This document shows positions 11,101-24,188 of a stretch of 64,000 bases of DNA, piece after piece. The notes under the pieces are model-generated. The model did not search any database, was not told where the DNA came from, and was given only the letters and a program-made list of their open reading frames with translations. How positions within the stretch are numbered: the first letter of the stretch is position 1; each line of letters begins with the position of its first letter. This stretch comes from Phascolomyces articulosus (Eukaryota > Mucoromycota > Mucoromycetes > Mucorales > Lichtheimiaceae), in NCBI GenBank assembly GCA_025677815.1, contig JAIXMP010000002.1:1860001-1924000 (forward strand). Direction: 5' to 3'. Both the position numbers and the translations under genes were made by a program.

Positions 11101-12726
11101 CCAAGTGGCCTGATGATCTTGAAGCTTTGCAAAAAGTCAAATATGCGTTTTACTTAAAGATTGCTAATGAAATGAAATCACGTGTGGGTGCTGAAGCCAT
11201 TGTAGTGCAACCAACGACCGATGCCAACAATGATAATGAAAACAAACTTCTTGCCCAAGGTTACTTGGATGTATACTATTATGGATACATTTTCCGATGT
11301 CATTTACACGTACCTCAAGAAAGTGATGCATTGAAAAACACCATCAACGACAAAAAGAGTAACGACACCAAAAAGAAAACACAAGCCCAAGAAGCATTAA
11401 ATGCTCATGAATACCTTTTCCATCACCAACAACGACATACCTATTATGTTCAAGCCTTGTGTGTCAAGTATCCTGCTTATTCCGCCACTGTCCGATTGAT
11501 GAAACGGTGGTTTGGTGCTCATTTATTATCATTACAAGTCTCTGAAGAACTGATCGAATTAATATGTGCTCATGTATTCTTGGAACCTCATCCATGGCAA
11601 CCTCCTGTCAATGCATTGACCGGTATGACGCGTGTACTTGAATTATTGGCTACCTGGGATTGGCGTAAAGGTCCCTTGGTCGTAGATATTGAAGGAGAAA
11701 TGAAGGAAATGGATCGAGATATTATTTCACAGCAATTTGCTACTAAAAAGGCACATATTACTATGGTCATTGCTACAACTAAAGATTTGGATGGCACAAG
11801 ATGGTCCAATCCTAAGCCTAATAAGGCTGTGGCTGCAAGAATCCAAATGTTGGCACGAGCCTCTGTTGCTGCATTAGATAAGACTATTCAATCAGGTCAA
11901 AATAAGAATATCAAGGTAAGAATTTTATCGTGAGGTTTGACATCATACAAAAAAAAAAATAGACAATTTCCCCTCACACTCTCACACTCTCCACTTTCTC
12001 CTTTCTTTTTCTTATAGAGCTTATTTGTTACTCCGATGCAAGATTACCATGCAGTGATTCAATTGAAAACAGACCGATGCACTCGATATTATCAAAACAT
12101 GAAACCACAACAACAGTTTTTGGAGTTAGATGAAGAAAATAATATCCTGGGCGATACCGTTTATGCCAAATTTGATCCTGTTATTGAATATTTGAATGAA
12201 CTTGAGGTAAAAAAACACGTTTTATATGAATGAGAAGAAAGGGAGGGAGAGATAGTGCTGATGATTGAGAGTGTTAGAAAGTGGGGAGAAATGTATTATT
12301 ATGCAGGGGAAAGTTTATTCTGAAATGTGATTATGTTACTGACATGTGGGATTTTTTTTTATCTAGCGTATTTATGGTGATACTGTTTTATTTTTCCATG
12401 ATCAGTTTGGTGGTGATAAAATTGGTATTGTTTGGAACCCAACAACCACTGCACCTAAGCAATGGAAAGTCAATTTAGGTTATAATGGTATTCCTGTGGA
12501 TATGAACAAGGATGGATTTTTGGTATGTCTTTTTTTTTTGGGGGTGAAAAAAGAACCAAATTTAGTAGCATTTTTGAAAAATTAACAGCTGGTTATTTAT
12601 TATTAGGAACCTGCTAAGGGTAAAAAAGAAGTATCCAACTTGATTAAACCAAATTTTGATGCCATTTTACGTGAAATGGAACGTTTAGGTCATGGTATCA
12701 TTGAAAGCATTCAACAACAATCATAG
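8183..12726 (+). CDS. UTP22: U3 snoRNA-associated protein Utp22 / NOL6 (Nrap)
   Basis: Eleven exons join in frame to about 1196 residues: 8183-8242, 8307-8591, 8664-8780, 8891-9091, 9186-9357, 9437-9871, 9955-10010, 10116-11915, 12018-12206, 12367-12522 and 12607-12726. Length matches yeast Utp22 (about 1240) and human NOL6 (about 1150). The N-terminus is basic then strongly acidic (DDEEEGDDWEEQ). The Nrap fold, an array of inactive nucleotidyltransferase-like domains, is recognisable from VKVVGSYALKT through FLFAMLMGYLL, ELRRFKDGSIVESVVW, YVQALCVKYPAYSATVRLMK and the HVFLEPHPWQPP block. In the family this protein works in the UTP-C part of the 90S pre-ribosome with Rrp7. The first exon is only 20 codons, and its ATG is the first after the TATA-like element. 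Confidence 0.95.
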
Positions 12727-12891
12727 AAGAAAAACCAAACTTTTTGCATTTTATATTTCATATTTCATCTATCAATTCAATCCATTCATCCTACTATTTT
12801 TTTTTTGTCATTTGTTATTATAAATTATAATATATAAAAATTACACCATTACTACTATATTTTATAATAATCTTTTCTTTTGATAATCATA

Positions 12892-12897
12892 GCCAAT
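12892..12897 (+). promoter_or_regulatory. CCAAT box upstream of the FHIP gene
   Basis: CCAATC within AGCCAATCAATT lies about 150 bases before the FHIP start codon. It matches the HAP/NF-Y core, but whether it is used is inference. Confidence 0.3.
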
Positions 12898-13043
12898 CAA
12901 TTATCAAATAAAGACCTATTTCAACTGGCTGCTGTTTCTGTCAACTATAAACTTGGTACCTGGTGACACACAACCATTTTCCCTTTCTCTTTTTTTCCCT
13001 CTCTTTTTTTTTCTCCCTCTCTTTTTCCTTTCAATAACACTTT

Positions 13044-16000
13044 ATGGACTATTTTGCCAAATTCAAAAAGAGAATTGTGGCTCCAAGGCAACAGCCGACC
13101 ACGGCTATGCAACTAGCCAAGTTCCATAAATGTTGGGATTATGTTCATGTAAACTTGTCTTTTTTATTATTATTTTAATCAGGGGAATAGATGCAAAACG
13201 TTGTTTCAACACAATAATAATCGAGAACACTCAGAGAGAAACCTTGTACCAACTCCCCCCAAAAATGTACAAATCTATATATTTTAATAGAATATTCTAA
13301 TGGTGGAAGATCGTAAAGCCAATGTACACGTACAACAGACCGAGATCCCGAGTCGATTACGACAAATGATGGACATGTTGGTAGATGAAGAAGCGCGACA
13401 AGAAGACAACACGACAGGTGTTTGTATGGAATATTTCTTAAAAAATGGTATTCTGCAATACTTGGTGAATGTATCCGAGAAATCGGATAATCCTGTCGGT
13501 ATTCGAGGAGAAGCAATTCGAACCATTGCCAATATGGTGGATCTCCTTGATGACCGTTTCCTAGTACATAATGCAGTTCATAAACCGACGATCAAGTTAT
13601 TACGATTTTGTGTGATCGACGAACGACAGAGCGATTTATATCACGAAGATCTTGTTGATCTTATGTATATTATTTGTTCCAAGATTCATGGATTCCCTGC
13701 TTTACTCAATATTTTCTTTCATGATAAACAATGGTTAACTACACCTCAAAAGACACATACAATGCATACACCTGTCACCCTTGTCGATAACCCGACCAAC
13801 GGTACTACAAATCCATTACAACAGCAACAACAAAAACCATCACCACCCAAAAAACCCGAATATGAATTCTTACTTTTTACCTATTTACTTCGATTCGTTC
13901 ATCGTGAAGGACGAACGGGAGATTTTGCACGTACTGGATTATTATTTATTATGGAAATGGCAACACATCAATTAGGAGATTTCATTATTGAATCAGATTT
14001 TGCTACCATCATGGCTGCTGGTTTAGGTGCTCTTTATTCCCAATTACCACGAAAACTGATGGTCAAGGATGAAGCCGAACTCAACAGCAATTTGGCATCC
14101 TTTTTAATTGGGCAAGATATTGCGGACCCTCGATACACCATGCCAGGCGTGGAAAAATCCAGTTCACCTGAATTCAAATATCAGCTGGATTCATTTCTCA
14201 AATTATTTGAATTCTGTCAAGATGTCCTGACACGCTGCCCCAATACGGATATTTCCATGCGACTTTTACATTCGATTCGAACCATATTTTTGGAAAATAT
14301 TCTTTACCCTTCAATTTTGGAATGTTCAGATACGGATGGATCTTCGGTGGCTGTAATTAGTTATATTGATTTGATTTTGCAAATCTTGCAACAAGACGAC
14401 TTAGCCAATGTGGTGGTTGGATTTTTGATGGATGAGGATGAGCATATCAGTATCATGATGCAACAACAGGAACAAAGCACAACATCCACGACAACCACAC
14501 CTTATGGAAACAATGTATTTGCAGGCATTGAGTTGGATCAGTTCAAGAATTCACCTTATTTTACGGCCGCTGAGCGGTTTACACTCAAAGACTTGATTTT
14601 CAGCCGGCTCAAGTCAAGTTCACAACCTACTGTCGTTGCTACATTAAAATTACTCAAGACATTGATTACTCGACATTGTCGTTATTCTCTCAAATTATTG
14701 TCCATTTATCCAGATAACAAGCGTCCACTCGATGACAAATCAACCATTATTTCACATCATTTGCGCGAAATTGAACTTTACTTTTCATTAATTTCAGCGG
14801 TAGATCAAGCCCACGCAGAAGATATCATGTCCTTTGGGTACGAAGAATACTTGAAAGATATTGAACAGGTGATTGATAATGACATGTGTTATCAAACATT
14901 CACAGGCGTCACAACTTCCAATGACACCAAGGGAGGACCCAGAACACCCAAGAGTGAACGCCGAAGAAGTTTCAAGTATGGACAACGATTCGATCAAAAG
15001 GAAATCAAAGAACAACAACAACAACAGCAGCAGCAGCAACAAATCCAATCCAGTCGACGGACTAAAATGTTCAAACATGGTATTCAAACCACGGATCCAT
15101 TACTTCAAATATTACTGGGACTATTAAGTCATTTCTTTGCACAGTCACCCGAACTCAACTTGGTGTTAACAGGTGTGATTTCAGCATTGGCTATCTGTCC
15201 TTATCGAAGTTTGGAAGGTTGGATTGCATTTAAAGAAAGTGATCGAACCAAACCAGACGATGTTTTGATTTTGGATGCCAGCGATCAATTACAACGTGCT
15301 CGGATTAGTAATGGGGAAAACGGTGATGACAAGGATTCAATTTGTGGCAAGGATATATATGCTCAATTTGAAACGACAGCTGTCAATGAAGATGCAGAGG
15401 ATGATGATCGATCGATAGATTATGGTGTAGAACATAACTCGACACAAATGACGCAACCTACTCAATTCAAATCATTCCCTCCATTTTTCACATTATTCCG
15501 TACATTGACACAACAAGTTGATTATTATCGATCCGAAGTAGATGGATTTGATCGATTATTACATGAACGACGCAATGGTTTAATGATTGGAGATACACAA
15601 CCTGATTCTGGTGTCAGTATGACAGCCTCCTCATCCACATCCACACGATCATCTACTATTGTACCGAATGATGGCCGACGTCCTTCCATTATGATGCGGC
15701 CTTCGTTATCCACTACTATCAATGGCACAGCCTCTGCAGCTGCAGCAGCCGTAGCAGGTGCTGTTGTCTCCTCTGCATCTAATGGCACCACGGCCAATGG
15801 TAGTCCAGTCATCATGCCTACTAAATCCATTTCATCATCCACAACAGCATCTCCTCCACCACAACAAATGTTGACCAACAATCCACTTTCACCTTTGGCT
15901 ATTCATACACGCAAAGCACAAACCATGCGTATTCAGCCATTATTCCCATCCAATTTTATTACGGAAATTGAAGAACCTATTTTGGATTTGGATGAAGATG

Positions 16001-16191
16001 ATGAAGACACGTTTGCTCCTAAAGCAACCAATCCATCACAACAACAACGTCGTCGTATGGATAAATCCACAGAAATTTCATTATCTACACTATTAAATAA
16101 TGTAGTGATTCTGGAAGAAACAATCAAGGAGTTAGTTGCAATTATGCAAGTGAGACGATCTGTTGGAATTGATGTTATTCGTTACGCATAA
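13044..16191 (+). CDS. FHIP-type FTS/Hook-interacting protein (FAM160/RAI16-like family)
   Basis: Two exons, 13044-13148 and 13291-16191, encode about 1001 residues. The first exon supplies MDYFAKFKKRIV and ends at WDYVH; the acceptor at 13289-13290 keeps frame. The N-terminal half carries the helical-repeat family pattern: CMEYFLKNGILQYLVNVSEK, GIRGEAIRTIANMV, LLFTYLLRFVHREGRTGDFAR and LLFIMEMATH. FHIP proteins bridge the FTS-Hook complex to Rab5-type early endosomes for dynein transport; fungal hyphae use the same pathway. The middle has a CAG/CAA-coded glutamine run near 15010-15045, and the C-terminal third is Ser/Thr-rich before a final acidic segment and helix. FHIP in a fungus with long-range endosome motility fits, but function is by family. 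Confidence 0.85.
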
Positions 16192-17236
16192 TTTATTTTG
16201 TTTTTTTAACCTTTCATGTCTTCTCTTTTCCCCCTTCCACCCCCTTTATATCTCTATTCTACTCCTCCTTCTTCTTCTTCTCTCTGTGTTCTTTTCATCT
16301 TGTTCTTTTTCTTTCCACTCTTCTATATTATAAATAAGCCGTTTCCCATTATATTGTTTATTATTATTATCTCATCATGATTTCTTTTCTTTATTTCAAC
16401 TATAATTCTCCCTCTATCCCATCCCTTTCTTCCGTCGTCTCTTTATATTGTAGTAATAATAATATAAAAACTGCTATTGCTATTATTACTGTTATTCATC
16501 TTATTATTATTACTATTAAAAACATGCACATAGTATTATACGACAATGATATCAATACATCTCCTTTCTCTTTTTTTTTGTATGTCAGTTTCTCAAAGTT
16601 TTTTCTAAAGTGGGTATAAATAACTTAGTTTTTATTGATATACTTCTTCTGATATTCTATATAAAAACCAACCATAATAATGGTTATTTTCTACATCACT
16701 AGGACCAGGGGACTTCTTACAAACTTAGTAGATAGAATGCGTTCCATTAAAAGGAATTTCTTAATATGTATTATAGATATATACAGACATAATAGTATAT
16801 AATAAGAAAAGAGTTTGGTTTGTAAAGAAGTTAACAGTGAAAAAGCCATCATGATAGCTTTTATTTTTCTGCAGATATTACAGTCCAGTCTGACAAAAAC
16901 AATTAAATGATAATATATACAATTTATATTTATCTACATGATGACGGACTGTCTGCTTTCCTTTTTCTCTCTCTTTTAAGTGTGTATATGTAGCAGTCAT
17001 GCATAATTCTCCTTAAGTTTTTATGCATCTATCACTCCTCCAGTGGTGAATGTACGTGGTGTGGGAAGAACTTATTTTAAAACCCCTCTTTTTCTTTTTA
17101 TAAACCAACTCTTTCCTTTGAAATAAAAAAAAATCATCCATCTTTTTCTCTTTTACTTCCTTTATCTTTATACATATTCGCTCTCGAGTACTCTCTAGCG
17201 TTCACTCTCTCCTGTTATTAATACTATTTTAAAAAC
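16192..17236. other. Intergenic, no gene seen
   Basis: T-rich 3' flank of FHIP followed by AT-rich spacer. Short open frames here lack introns, family resemblance or coding-like composition. The last 100 bases are a pyrimidine-rich leader of the next gene. Confidence 0.6.
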
Positions 17237-18951
17237 ATGTTCTTCTTCAAGAAGAAAAAATCAGAAGCCAAAAGTGAAAAGATCAAAAACGCGTTTCCAC
17301 CCATCCCGACCACTCGGGTGATTAGTGAACGATTACTCGGAACAGCAGTAGATAAAACAAATATTCTTATCAATGGAGATAAGTCAACAGTAACGACAAC
17401 AACAACAGTGATGACACCTTCCGATAGTGCGATAGCTGAATGTGGTGCCTCACCGAGGTATATACTAACTAAGAATTTGAGAATAGACATTGAGATTTTC
17501 TCCTCCTTGTCATCATTCATTCAATTACGTTTTTGGTTTCTTCTCCTCATTTTTTTTTTATGTATTGCCACTTTCCTTGTTAAAGTTTAAGTAGTGTCAA
17601 GGAGCCAAATCTAAAGGAGTCTTCTGGATTCAAGGAACAACAGCCACAACCGAACCATTCAATAAATAAAGATGAACATCAAGAACAGCATTATGGAATT
17701 AATAATCAATATGTCAGAGAATATGAAGTATCCTCATCTTTATCATCATCCGCCTCCTCATTAGTAGGTCATCATCATCCGATTGATCATCAACAACAAG
17801 AAAAAGAATGTAAAGTACAAGATAATTTAGTTGTGGAACAAAACAAGGAGGTAACAGAAGAGGAGGATAGGTTTATGATGATAGCGAATCAACAACAACA
17901 ACTAGTTCATCAGTACAGCAAGAAAATCAGAAAGGGATGCATTGGAAAGTGTAAAGAGCAATTACCAACAACAACAACTTGTGCTGAACAAGAAAAAGAA
18001 AGTTGGGGGATATCAAGGGACTATAGCTCTGCTCCAAATTTACGATTGGACCATCAGCATCATTATCATCATCCCTCTTGTCCAGAAAATAGCCACCACG
18101 ATCAAAATCAACAACAGAGGCAACAAGAACAACTACCTCTCCATCGTGAGGAGGAAGTAAATCATTATCAACATGAAGAATCTTCTAATTATAAGACAAG
18201 CCCGAGATCAAGTACGATTCATAGTAGTAACAGCACTAGCAGCAGCAGCTCTAAAAACAAAGCATATGCACCGTCTCTCAATATGGAAGATATCCTGCAG
18301 CAACAAGAAATTCAGCCGCCAACAGCGACTGCCACTGAGGATAATTCAAAAGAGCAGCCGTTCGATACTTCAAAACGAAATGAAACATTAGAAAATGAAA
18401 ATGATGATCTTACTCACATGACCCATAACAAGAAAAGTGAACAAGAAGAGGGACAACAGCCCACATCACCCACTAAACCAACCGTAGCATCATCTATTCC
18501 AAAACCAACCATTACTACTGATAATAATAACCATAACGACAATAATAATATCGCACGGTCATCGCCAACAAGAATCAGGGGACCACGAATTCCCAGATTG
18601 ACAACGAGAAAAGTATCACCACCTTCACCTCCACAATCTCCTGTCACTACTAATTCTGTTAATTCATCACATCCTAATACTACCACTACGACCAACGGTA
18701 ATAACAAAAACAAAGATCCATCTTTGGTGTCACCTACTGCTATCAAAAAAGTGTCTCATTCAAGTCATCTTCCTGTTCCTATTGGCCCTGCTGCTACTCC
18801 TCAAAAACGAATGGTCGATGTTCGACCAAACAAGAACAAATCATCCTCCACAACAGCAACAACAACAACTCCACCGCCTGTACGTTGTGGATTACCCGTG
18901 GCATGCAATACAAACACTACTTCAACCAAATTACCTATACGTCGAGCTTAA
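17237..18951 (+). CDS. Low-complexity Gln/His/Ser/Thr-rich protein of unknown function
   Basis: Two exons, 17237-17457 and 17592-18951, join as AG plus T to give about 526 residues. No folded domain is recognisable. The N-terminus is short and basic (MFFFKKKKSEAKSEK). A long middle part is rich in Gln, His, Ser and Thr encoded by CAA/CAT/TCA repeats. The C-terminal 150 residues are basic and proline-rich, with SSIPKPTI (codons at 18490 onward) and TRIRGPRIPRLTTRK. The SSIP tetrapeptide beside basic residues is the pattern of SxIP motifs that bind microtubule plus-end EB proteins, which is suggestive only. The splice junction restores a continuous frame, so the gene model is reasonable although the product is unrecognised. 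Confidence 0.6.
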
Positions 18952-19210
18952 ACTTTTTATTACATAACTATCCTTTTTTATATGATTTTCTTATTATTAT
19001 TATTATTTCGTTATTATTATTATTATTACTAATTTTATTATTGTTTTTAAAAAAAATGTGCTATATTATTTTTCTTTCTCTTTCTTAAATAAAATATATA
19101 AAGGATAACAACAAGTGCCTGTCGATTGCGTCATGAATCACAATAATTTTGGGAGATATTCTGCACACGCATGACAATCATTTGAAGTGAAAAAGGCGGA
19201 GTATGCCTTT

Positions 19211-19218
19211 TATAAATA
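19211..19218 (+). promoter_or_regulatory. TATA box of UFD1
   Basis: TATAAATA lies 95 bases before the UFD1 start codon, upstream of a pyrimidine-rich leader. Core promoter use is inferred from position. Confidence 0.45.
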
Positions 19219-19312
19219 GCAGGTTTTGCTTTTGCATATATTTTATAATCCTATTCTCCCTTTTTTTTTTCTTTGCACCAAGTATTAAAAAAACCATATA
19301 AAAGCGAACACA

Positions 19313-21394
19313 ATGGTAAGCTGATATATTGAACGATCGAATAGGGAGGAATCATGAAGGAAGAATGAATGAGTAGGAAAGGAAGGAAAGAAAAAGAAAT
19401 CTTACCATTTTTCGCACACTTGTTTCGGATCAATATAAATTGACTTACGTTGATATATTATCTCTTCATTTATAATAATAAAGTACAACGGTGATTTCGA
19501 TGATGACACTCCATTTTCGCCTGGATTTTTTGGCAGTATAGGGCACCCAATCTCTGGCTTGATGAATCCTAACCGAGGTTTTACTGAATTTTATCGTTGT
19601 TATCCGATCGCCATGATGCAAAGTGGAAGTGACAGAGAAAATGTCAACTATGGTGGCAAAAGTAAGTTTTTTTTTTGTTCTTGGCCAAGAACAATGATCT
19701 TTTTGAACAAAAAAGACATCGATCTCTTTTCCTTGAAAACTCATTCTATATACTTTCCGTTTTACTATTATTATTAGTTATTCTTCCACAGTCAGCTTTG
19801 GAGAAACTTTGTAAGCAAATGATATAAATAGATGAAATTCATGAGATATATATAATAGAGGGAGAATACGATATATCTCAAGTTTTGGCACTAATGAGAG
19901 AATAATCTTTTGGTTATCTATAGCACAGCTGAATATTTCATACCCCATGTTGTTTCGTTTGAACAATGCAAGTAAGGGTAAAAGTAGCCATGCTGGTGTC
20001 CTTGAGTTTGTGGCCGAAGAAGGACGCGCGTACTTTCCGCAGTGGGTAAATATAACACAGAACCCTTTTTTTTTGTTTTTAAGATTTTTTTCCCTTTGGA
20101 TCAAGTATAAAATATGTTCAAGTGAGATTATCTTGACTCAACAACTGGATATATTATTCATATCAATCTATATTAGATGATGGAGACATTGGAACTTGAA
20201 CCAAATGACATGATAGAAATTAAGAATACCACATTACCATTAGGTTCTTTTGTAAAAATTCAACCGCAGTCGACCGATTTTCTTGATATTAGTGATCCAA
20301 AAGCAGTGTATGTCTCTTTCTCTCATCATATCTATGATGTTTTTTTTCTTTGTCTCAAACGTCTACTAAATTAGGAAATTTTGTTGTTGTTTTTCGATAG
20401 ATTGGAAAATGCATTACGTAATTTCTCAACATTGACTTTGGGTGATACTATTCAAATTAATTATAATGATAAGGTATATGCTATCAAAGTATTGGATGTG
20501 AAACCTAACTTTGAAGAACATTCTGGTATATCCATCGTGGAAACTGATTTAGAGGTAGCGTATCTATAACAGAGATGTATATTGGATCATCACTCTACAT
20601 TGAATATGTGTCTATAGGTAATGGGGGAGCAAAGGAAAGGGCAGAAAGGACTTATTTCCTCGGTTATATTTATTTTTTAATAGGTTGATTTTGCACCACC
20701 TGTCGGCTATGTTGAGCCAACGAAACAAAGATCAACACCTACATCATCCATGGTATTTAAACGATTATTATTTTTAATGATTACCAAAAATATAGACACG
20801 ATTTCTAAACTTGTTCTCTTTGTAATAGAAAAATCAAATGATGAATGATGAAAAACTGTTACAATCCAAGAAACTTGGATTTGCTGCATTTGATGGAAAA
20901 GGTCAATCATTACGAGGCAAAGGAAAAGAGTAAGCTTTTGGGTTTTAGTGAATAGTGACAACAGAAATCACTGGATTAGAGATGATGAAGGTTATACCTT
21001 GTAACAAGAGCTAACACATACTAAAATGATTATATTAAAAAAAAAAGACCTGCCAGATCAAACAAAAAAGGATCGGAAAATGGTAATGATAAAATGGATA
21101 CAGACGAAGAACCACAGTTTGATCCAAATGACGATGGACCCTTGGAATTACCATTTGGACAACTCTTTTTCGGTTTTCCAGTAGTATTGCCAAAACATCC
21201 AGAACAAGAAGATGAAAAGCCATCACACGTTTTTGCTGGTGCAGGTCAAACATTAAGAGGCAAAAAGGGCTCTAAGCGTGATGGAGGAAAACTAAGTAAG
21301 TTTCACACATGTCTGATTCGCTGTAGTTTCTAAACCATTCATCACTAACTGATAAATAAACACTTTACATCATATAGGCGGTTCCTCTAGATAA
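19313..21394 (+). CDS. UFD1: Ubiquitin fusion degradation protein Ufd1 (Cdc48 cofactor)
   Basis: Ten coding exons: 19313-19315, 19484-19661, 19778-19810, 19924-20045, 20177-20307, 20401-20554, 20684-20752, 20829-20929, 21048-21295 and 21378-21394, about 351 residues (yeast 361). The family is unmistakable: EFYRCYPIAMMQ, PQSALEKLSQLNISYPMLF, GVLEFVAEEGRAYFPQWMM, DFLDISDPKAVLENALRNFS and DFAPPVGYVEP, then the Cdc48-binding C-terminal motifs PFGQLFFGFPVVLPK and FAGAGQTLRG. With Npl4 it recruits polyubiquitinated substrates to the Cdc48/p97 ATPase. The start is unusual: the only ATG in the leader is followed at once by GTAAGC, so the first coding exon is just the start codon and the next exon continues YNGDFDDTPF. 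No other in-frame ATG precedes that segment. Confidence 0.95.
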
Positions 21395-21949
21395 AAAAAA
21401 ATGATATTCTCTTCCTATTTTTTTTCTCACACACAATATACGCACACACTCCACTCTTTCATCCTTAGATTCCAAATGGACCTCTTTTTTTAATCTTTAG
21501 ATACTCGTTTTCTTTTTTCTTTTTTCTTTTTTTTTTGATCATCAATATAGTTTAAATATTATATTAATAATCCATGTTGATGATTTGCCATTATCGTATA
21601 GCGTCTTCTCCAAACACACTCATCATTTTCTTTTTACTTCTTTTGTTTTTTAAAACTTACTCTCTCTCTCATTTGCAACTAACTACTTAATCAGCTCTGA
21701 ATGACTCCTTTTCTATTTTCCTCAGGATTATATATATCCAATCCAATCTTTCAAACATGTACACGTTTATCAATACACACCATATTTTATATATATAAAA
21801 AGCCTGGCCCTTCCAATTTTTCTTTAAACAAGGAAAGAAAAAGTATTTTATTGAAGTTGTGTGAAAAGACTGAGATAAGAGAAAAGATGAGTGGGTGAGG
21901 TGAGGAATATACAATGTATACAAAGAGAGACGAGAGAAAAGATAATGAT

Positions 21950-24188
21950 TTATTTGTTTTTGTTGTATGTTTGTTGACACCAAATTTGAATCATGCGTGA
22001 AATATACAAAGCGCGTGGAGACCAACTGACATGACAAATATGATGGGCAGCCTATAAATATACATAAATGAAATAAGAACACGTTTTTAGTTTTTCATTA
22101 TTGAGTATGAATAAGCATAAAAAAACATTTGCATAATTTTTTTGTTGAATAAACTTTACCGGTAGTTGTACAAAAGCACATTGAGAGATAGTTGCCTTTT
22201 CTCCTGCAGCTTTTTAATAATAAAGAAAATTAAATTAAATTGATTTAATCATCAAGAATGATATGACACATGTGTATTTATAAATTTATAATATGTATAC
22301 TATTTACCTTGATCATACACTTTTTTGAATCGTTGACCCACAGAACAATCTACGATAGCATCTCTGTTACCAGTGATAACAAGGAAGGGAACCAAAAATC
22401 CTTTTTCTTTGGCTTTACTGACAAGGTCAACGGGGGAATGTTTGCTCAAGAAATCAATCTCGACGGTATCTTTCATGGCAACATTCTTCGCGAAGAATTC
22501 ACCACGATAAGGATCACTTTGTAAATCAAGAACACCATTGATGCTAATGACACCTTTTACAGAAGTATCCACATCTTCGAAGCCTAGGTAAAATAAATTC
22601 ATATTATTTAATTGATCAATAAGGGAAAACATACACATGTAATAAATAAATTCTACTATTATTCCTTACCAGGTTGATATTCAGGTTCATTTGCTGTAAA
22701 TGCAGCCATGGCAGCAAGGTGACCACCGGAAGAATCGCCTGATAATACAATGAAATTAGGATCACCACCGAATGCTGGAATACATCGCTTCAAGTAACGC
22801 AAAGCACGCTTCACATCAATAAGATGAGTTGGATAAGCATTATCAGGTGCTAATCGATAACCAATGTTCACAACAATCTATAAATATATCATCCCAGAAT
22901 TAGTTGTTTTTTTTTCTACGATAGCCTACAAGTGTCTCTGTACTTGAAAAGAATGGTTGAATTCATACCCAGTTTTCTTCTGTCAATAAAGTCTTTTCAT
23001 GCGGATATAACATGTTCTTGTTACCCATTCGCCAAGATCCGCCATGAATATGAACCTGAAAAAATAATAATAATAATGGTAAAAATAATAATCACATGAA
23101 AAATAAATTTTTAAAGTTAAATAACAGTAACACACATATTCCACATAGCCAAAAATAAATCATCAAATATAGAAAAAATAAAATAGAAAAAATAAAGATC
23201 CACCGCCATCCATAAATCATTTTAGACAACATAATGATAAAATAAATATAAGCTTACCAAGACAGGACGTAAACCCGAACTTTTGGGTGCTTTACCCCAT
23301 TTGAAAATATCTAATGCCATTCTACGTGGTTGATCATAATCGTTTGTTCGTTCAATAGCTTCAGTAGATTCTTCATTGGTAGCATAGGTGACTATCATCA
23401 TATTTCTCTGGATCAGTTTTTCATTTTTCATTTACAATAGAGATATTAGTGTGACTTACTATTAGGATACATGACAATGTCTTTCGGAGTCCATACGGGA
23501 TTGAGAATACGCTTTACATAATTTGCACTAGATGACATTTAACAATGACAGCTCGTGTTAATAACCTCGCAATTCTATTATCATTCCTTTAAAATGGAAG
23601 AGAGGGATAAACGGATGGAAAAAGACATGTTTTTTTTACCTTATGATACTATCTACAGTGTCAGCAGGGTCACCACCTGCCATATCCTTAATTGCCTCTT
23701 CAACAATAGCATCCTCTTTCCAACTTTCAACAAATAATAATAACAAGGCACCCAAAGTCACCAAGTCAATCACTTGAAGAAGCCAAGGGAGTGTGTAACC
23801 TAACATTGAAATACACCAATGCGTCATTAGTATTATTTATCCATAAAAGATGACTCCCACACACGCACACACACACACTAAAACACAGGGCCATTTTTAT
23901 CCTAACAATAGGATGTAATAACAAACAGTATTACTTACTAAAGCCACCAAATAACTGAGTGAATTTCCAAGCAATAAACTTGAAGGCAATGAGATGTAAA
24001 GGAATTTCACTGACAGCAGAAGCTAATGTATCGGCAACAATAAAGAATTTACGTAAAGGTCCGGTTTTACGACCGAATAGATCCTGGGTCATTTCTTTAC
24101 TGAATGCCATGACAAGCGTAAACACGGTTAAAATGACATTAGACACATAACTGGCTGCTATTGTGGACTTTATAAGCGCGAATAACAT
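21950..24188 (-). CDS. Membrane-anchored alpha/beta-hydrolase-3 fold esterase (AADAC/HSL-like)
   Basis: Nine exons on the minus strand: 24188-23939, 23799-23640, 23527-23460, 23391-23258, 23055-22969, 22877-22670, 22583-22308, 22209-22160 and 22051-21950, giving 444 residues. The first 110 residues hold about three hydrophobic segments. The catalytic domain then shows the oxyanion motif HGGSW at residues 208-212, YRLAPDNAYPTHL, and the nucleophile elbow GDSSGG with Ser282; an acid in ITGNRDAIVD and a late His in AAHHICH complete a likely triad. Such enzymes hydrolyse acyl esters or acetylated sterols at the ER, but the substrate is not visible here. The gene is convergent with UFD1 and head to head with DGAT2, so a lipid-turnover role is an attractive guess only. 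Confidence 0.85.

Noticed and set aside
12250..12330. Possible C/D-box snoRNA in a UTP22 intron (TGATGAT and CTGA)
   Set aside because: The box C lacks the leading purine, no terminal stem pairs, and the spacing gives no plausible guide.
15525..15881. Long minus-strand frame inside FHIP
   Set aside because: It is the antisense shadow of Ser/Thr/Ala-rich codons in FHIP and has no family resemblance.
18414..18746. Minus-strand frame opposite the low-complexity gene
   Set aside because: Antisense shadow of Thr/Asn-rich repeats; hydrophobic low-complexity translation.
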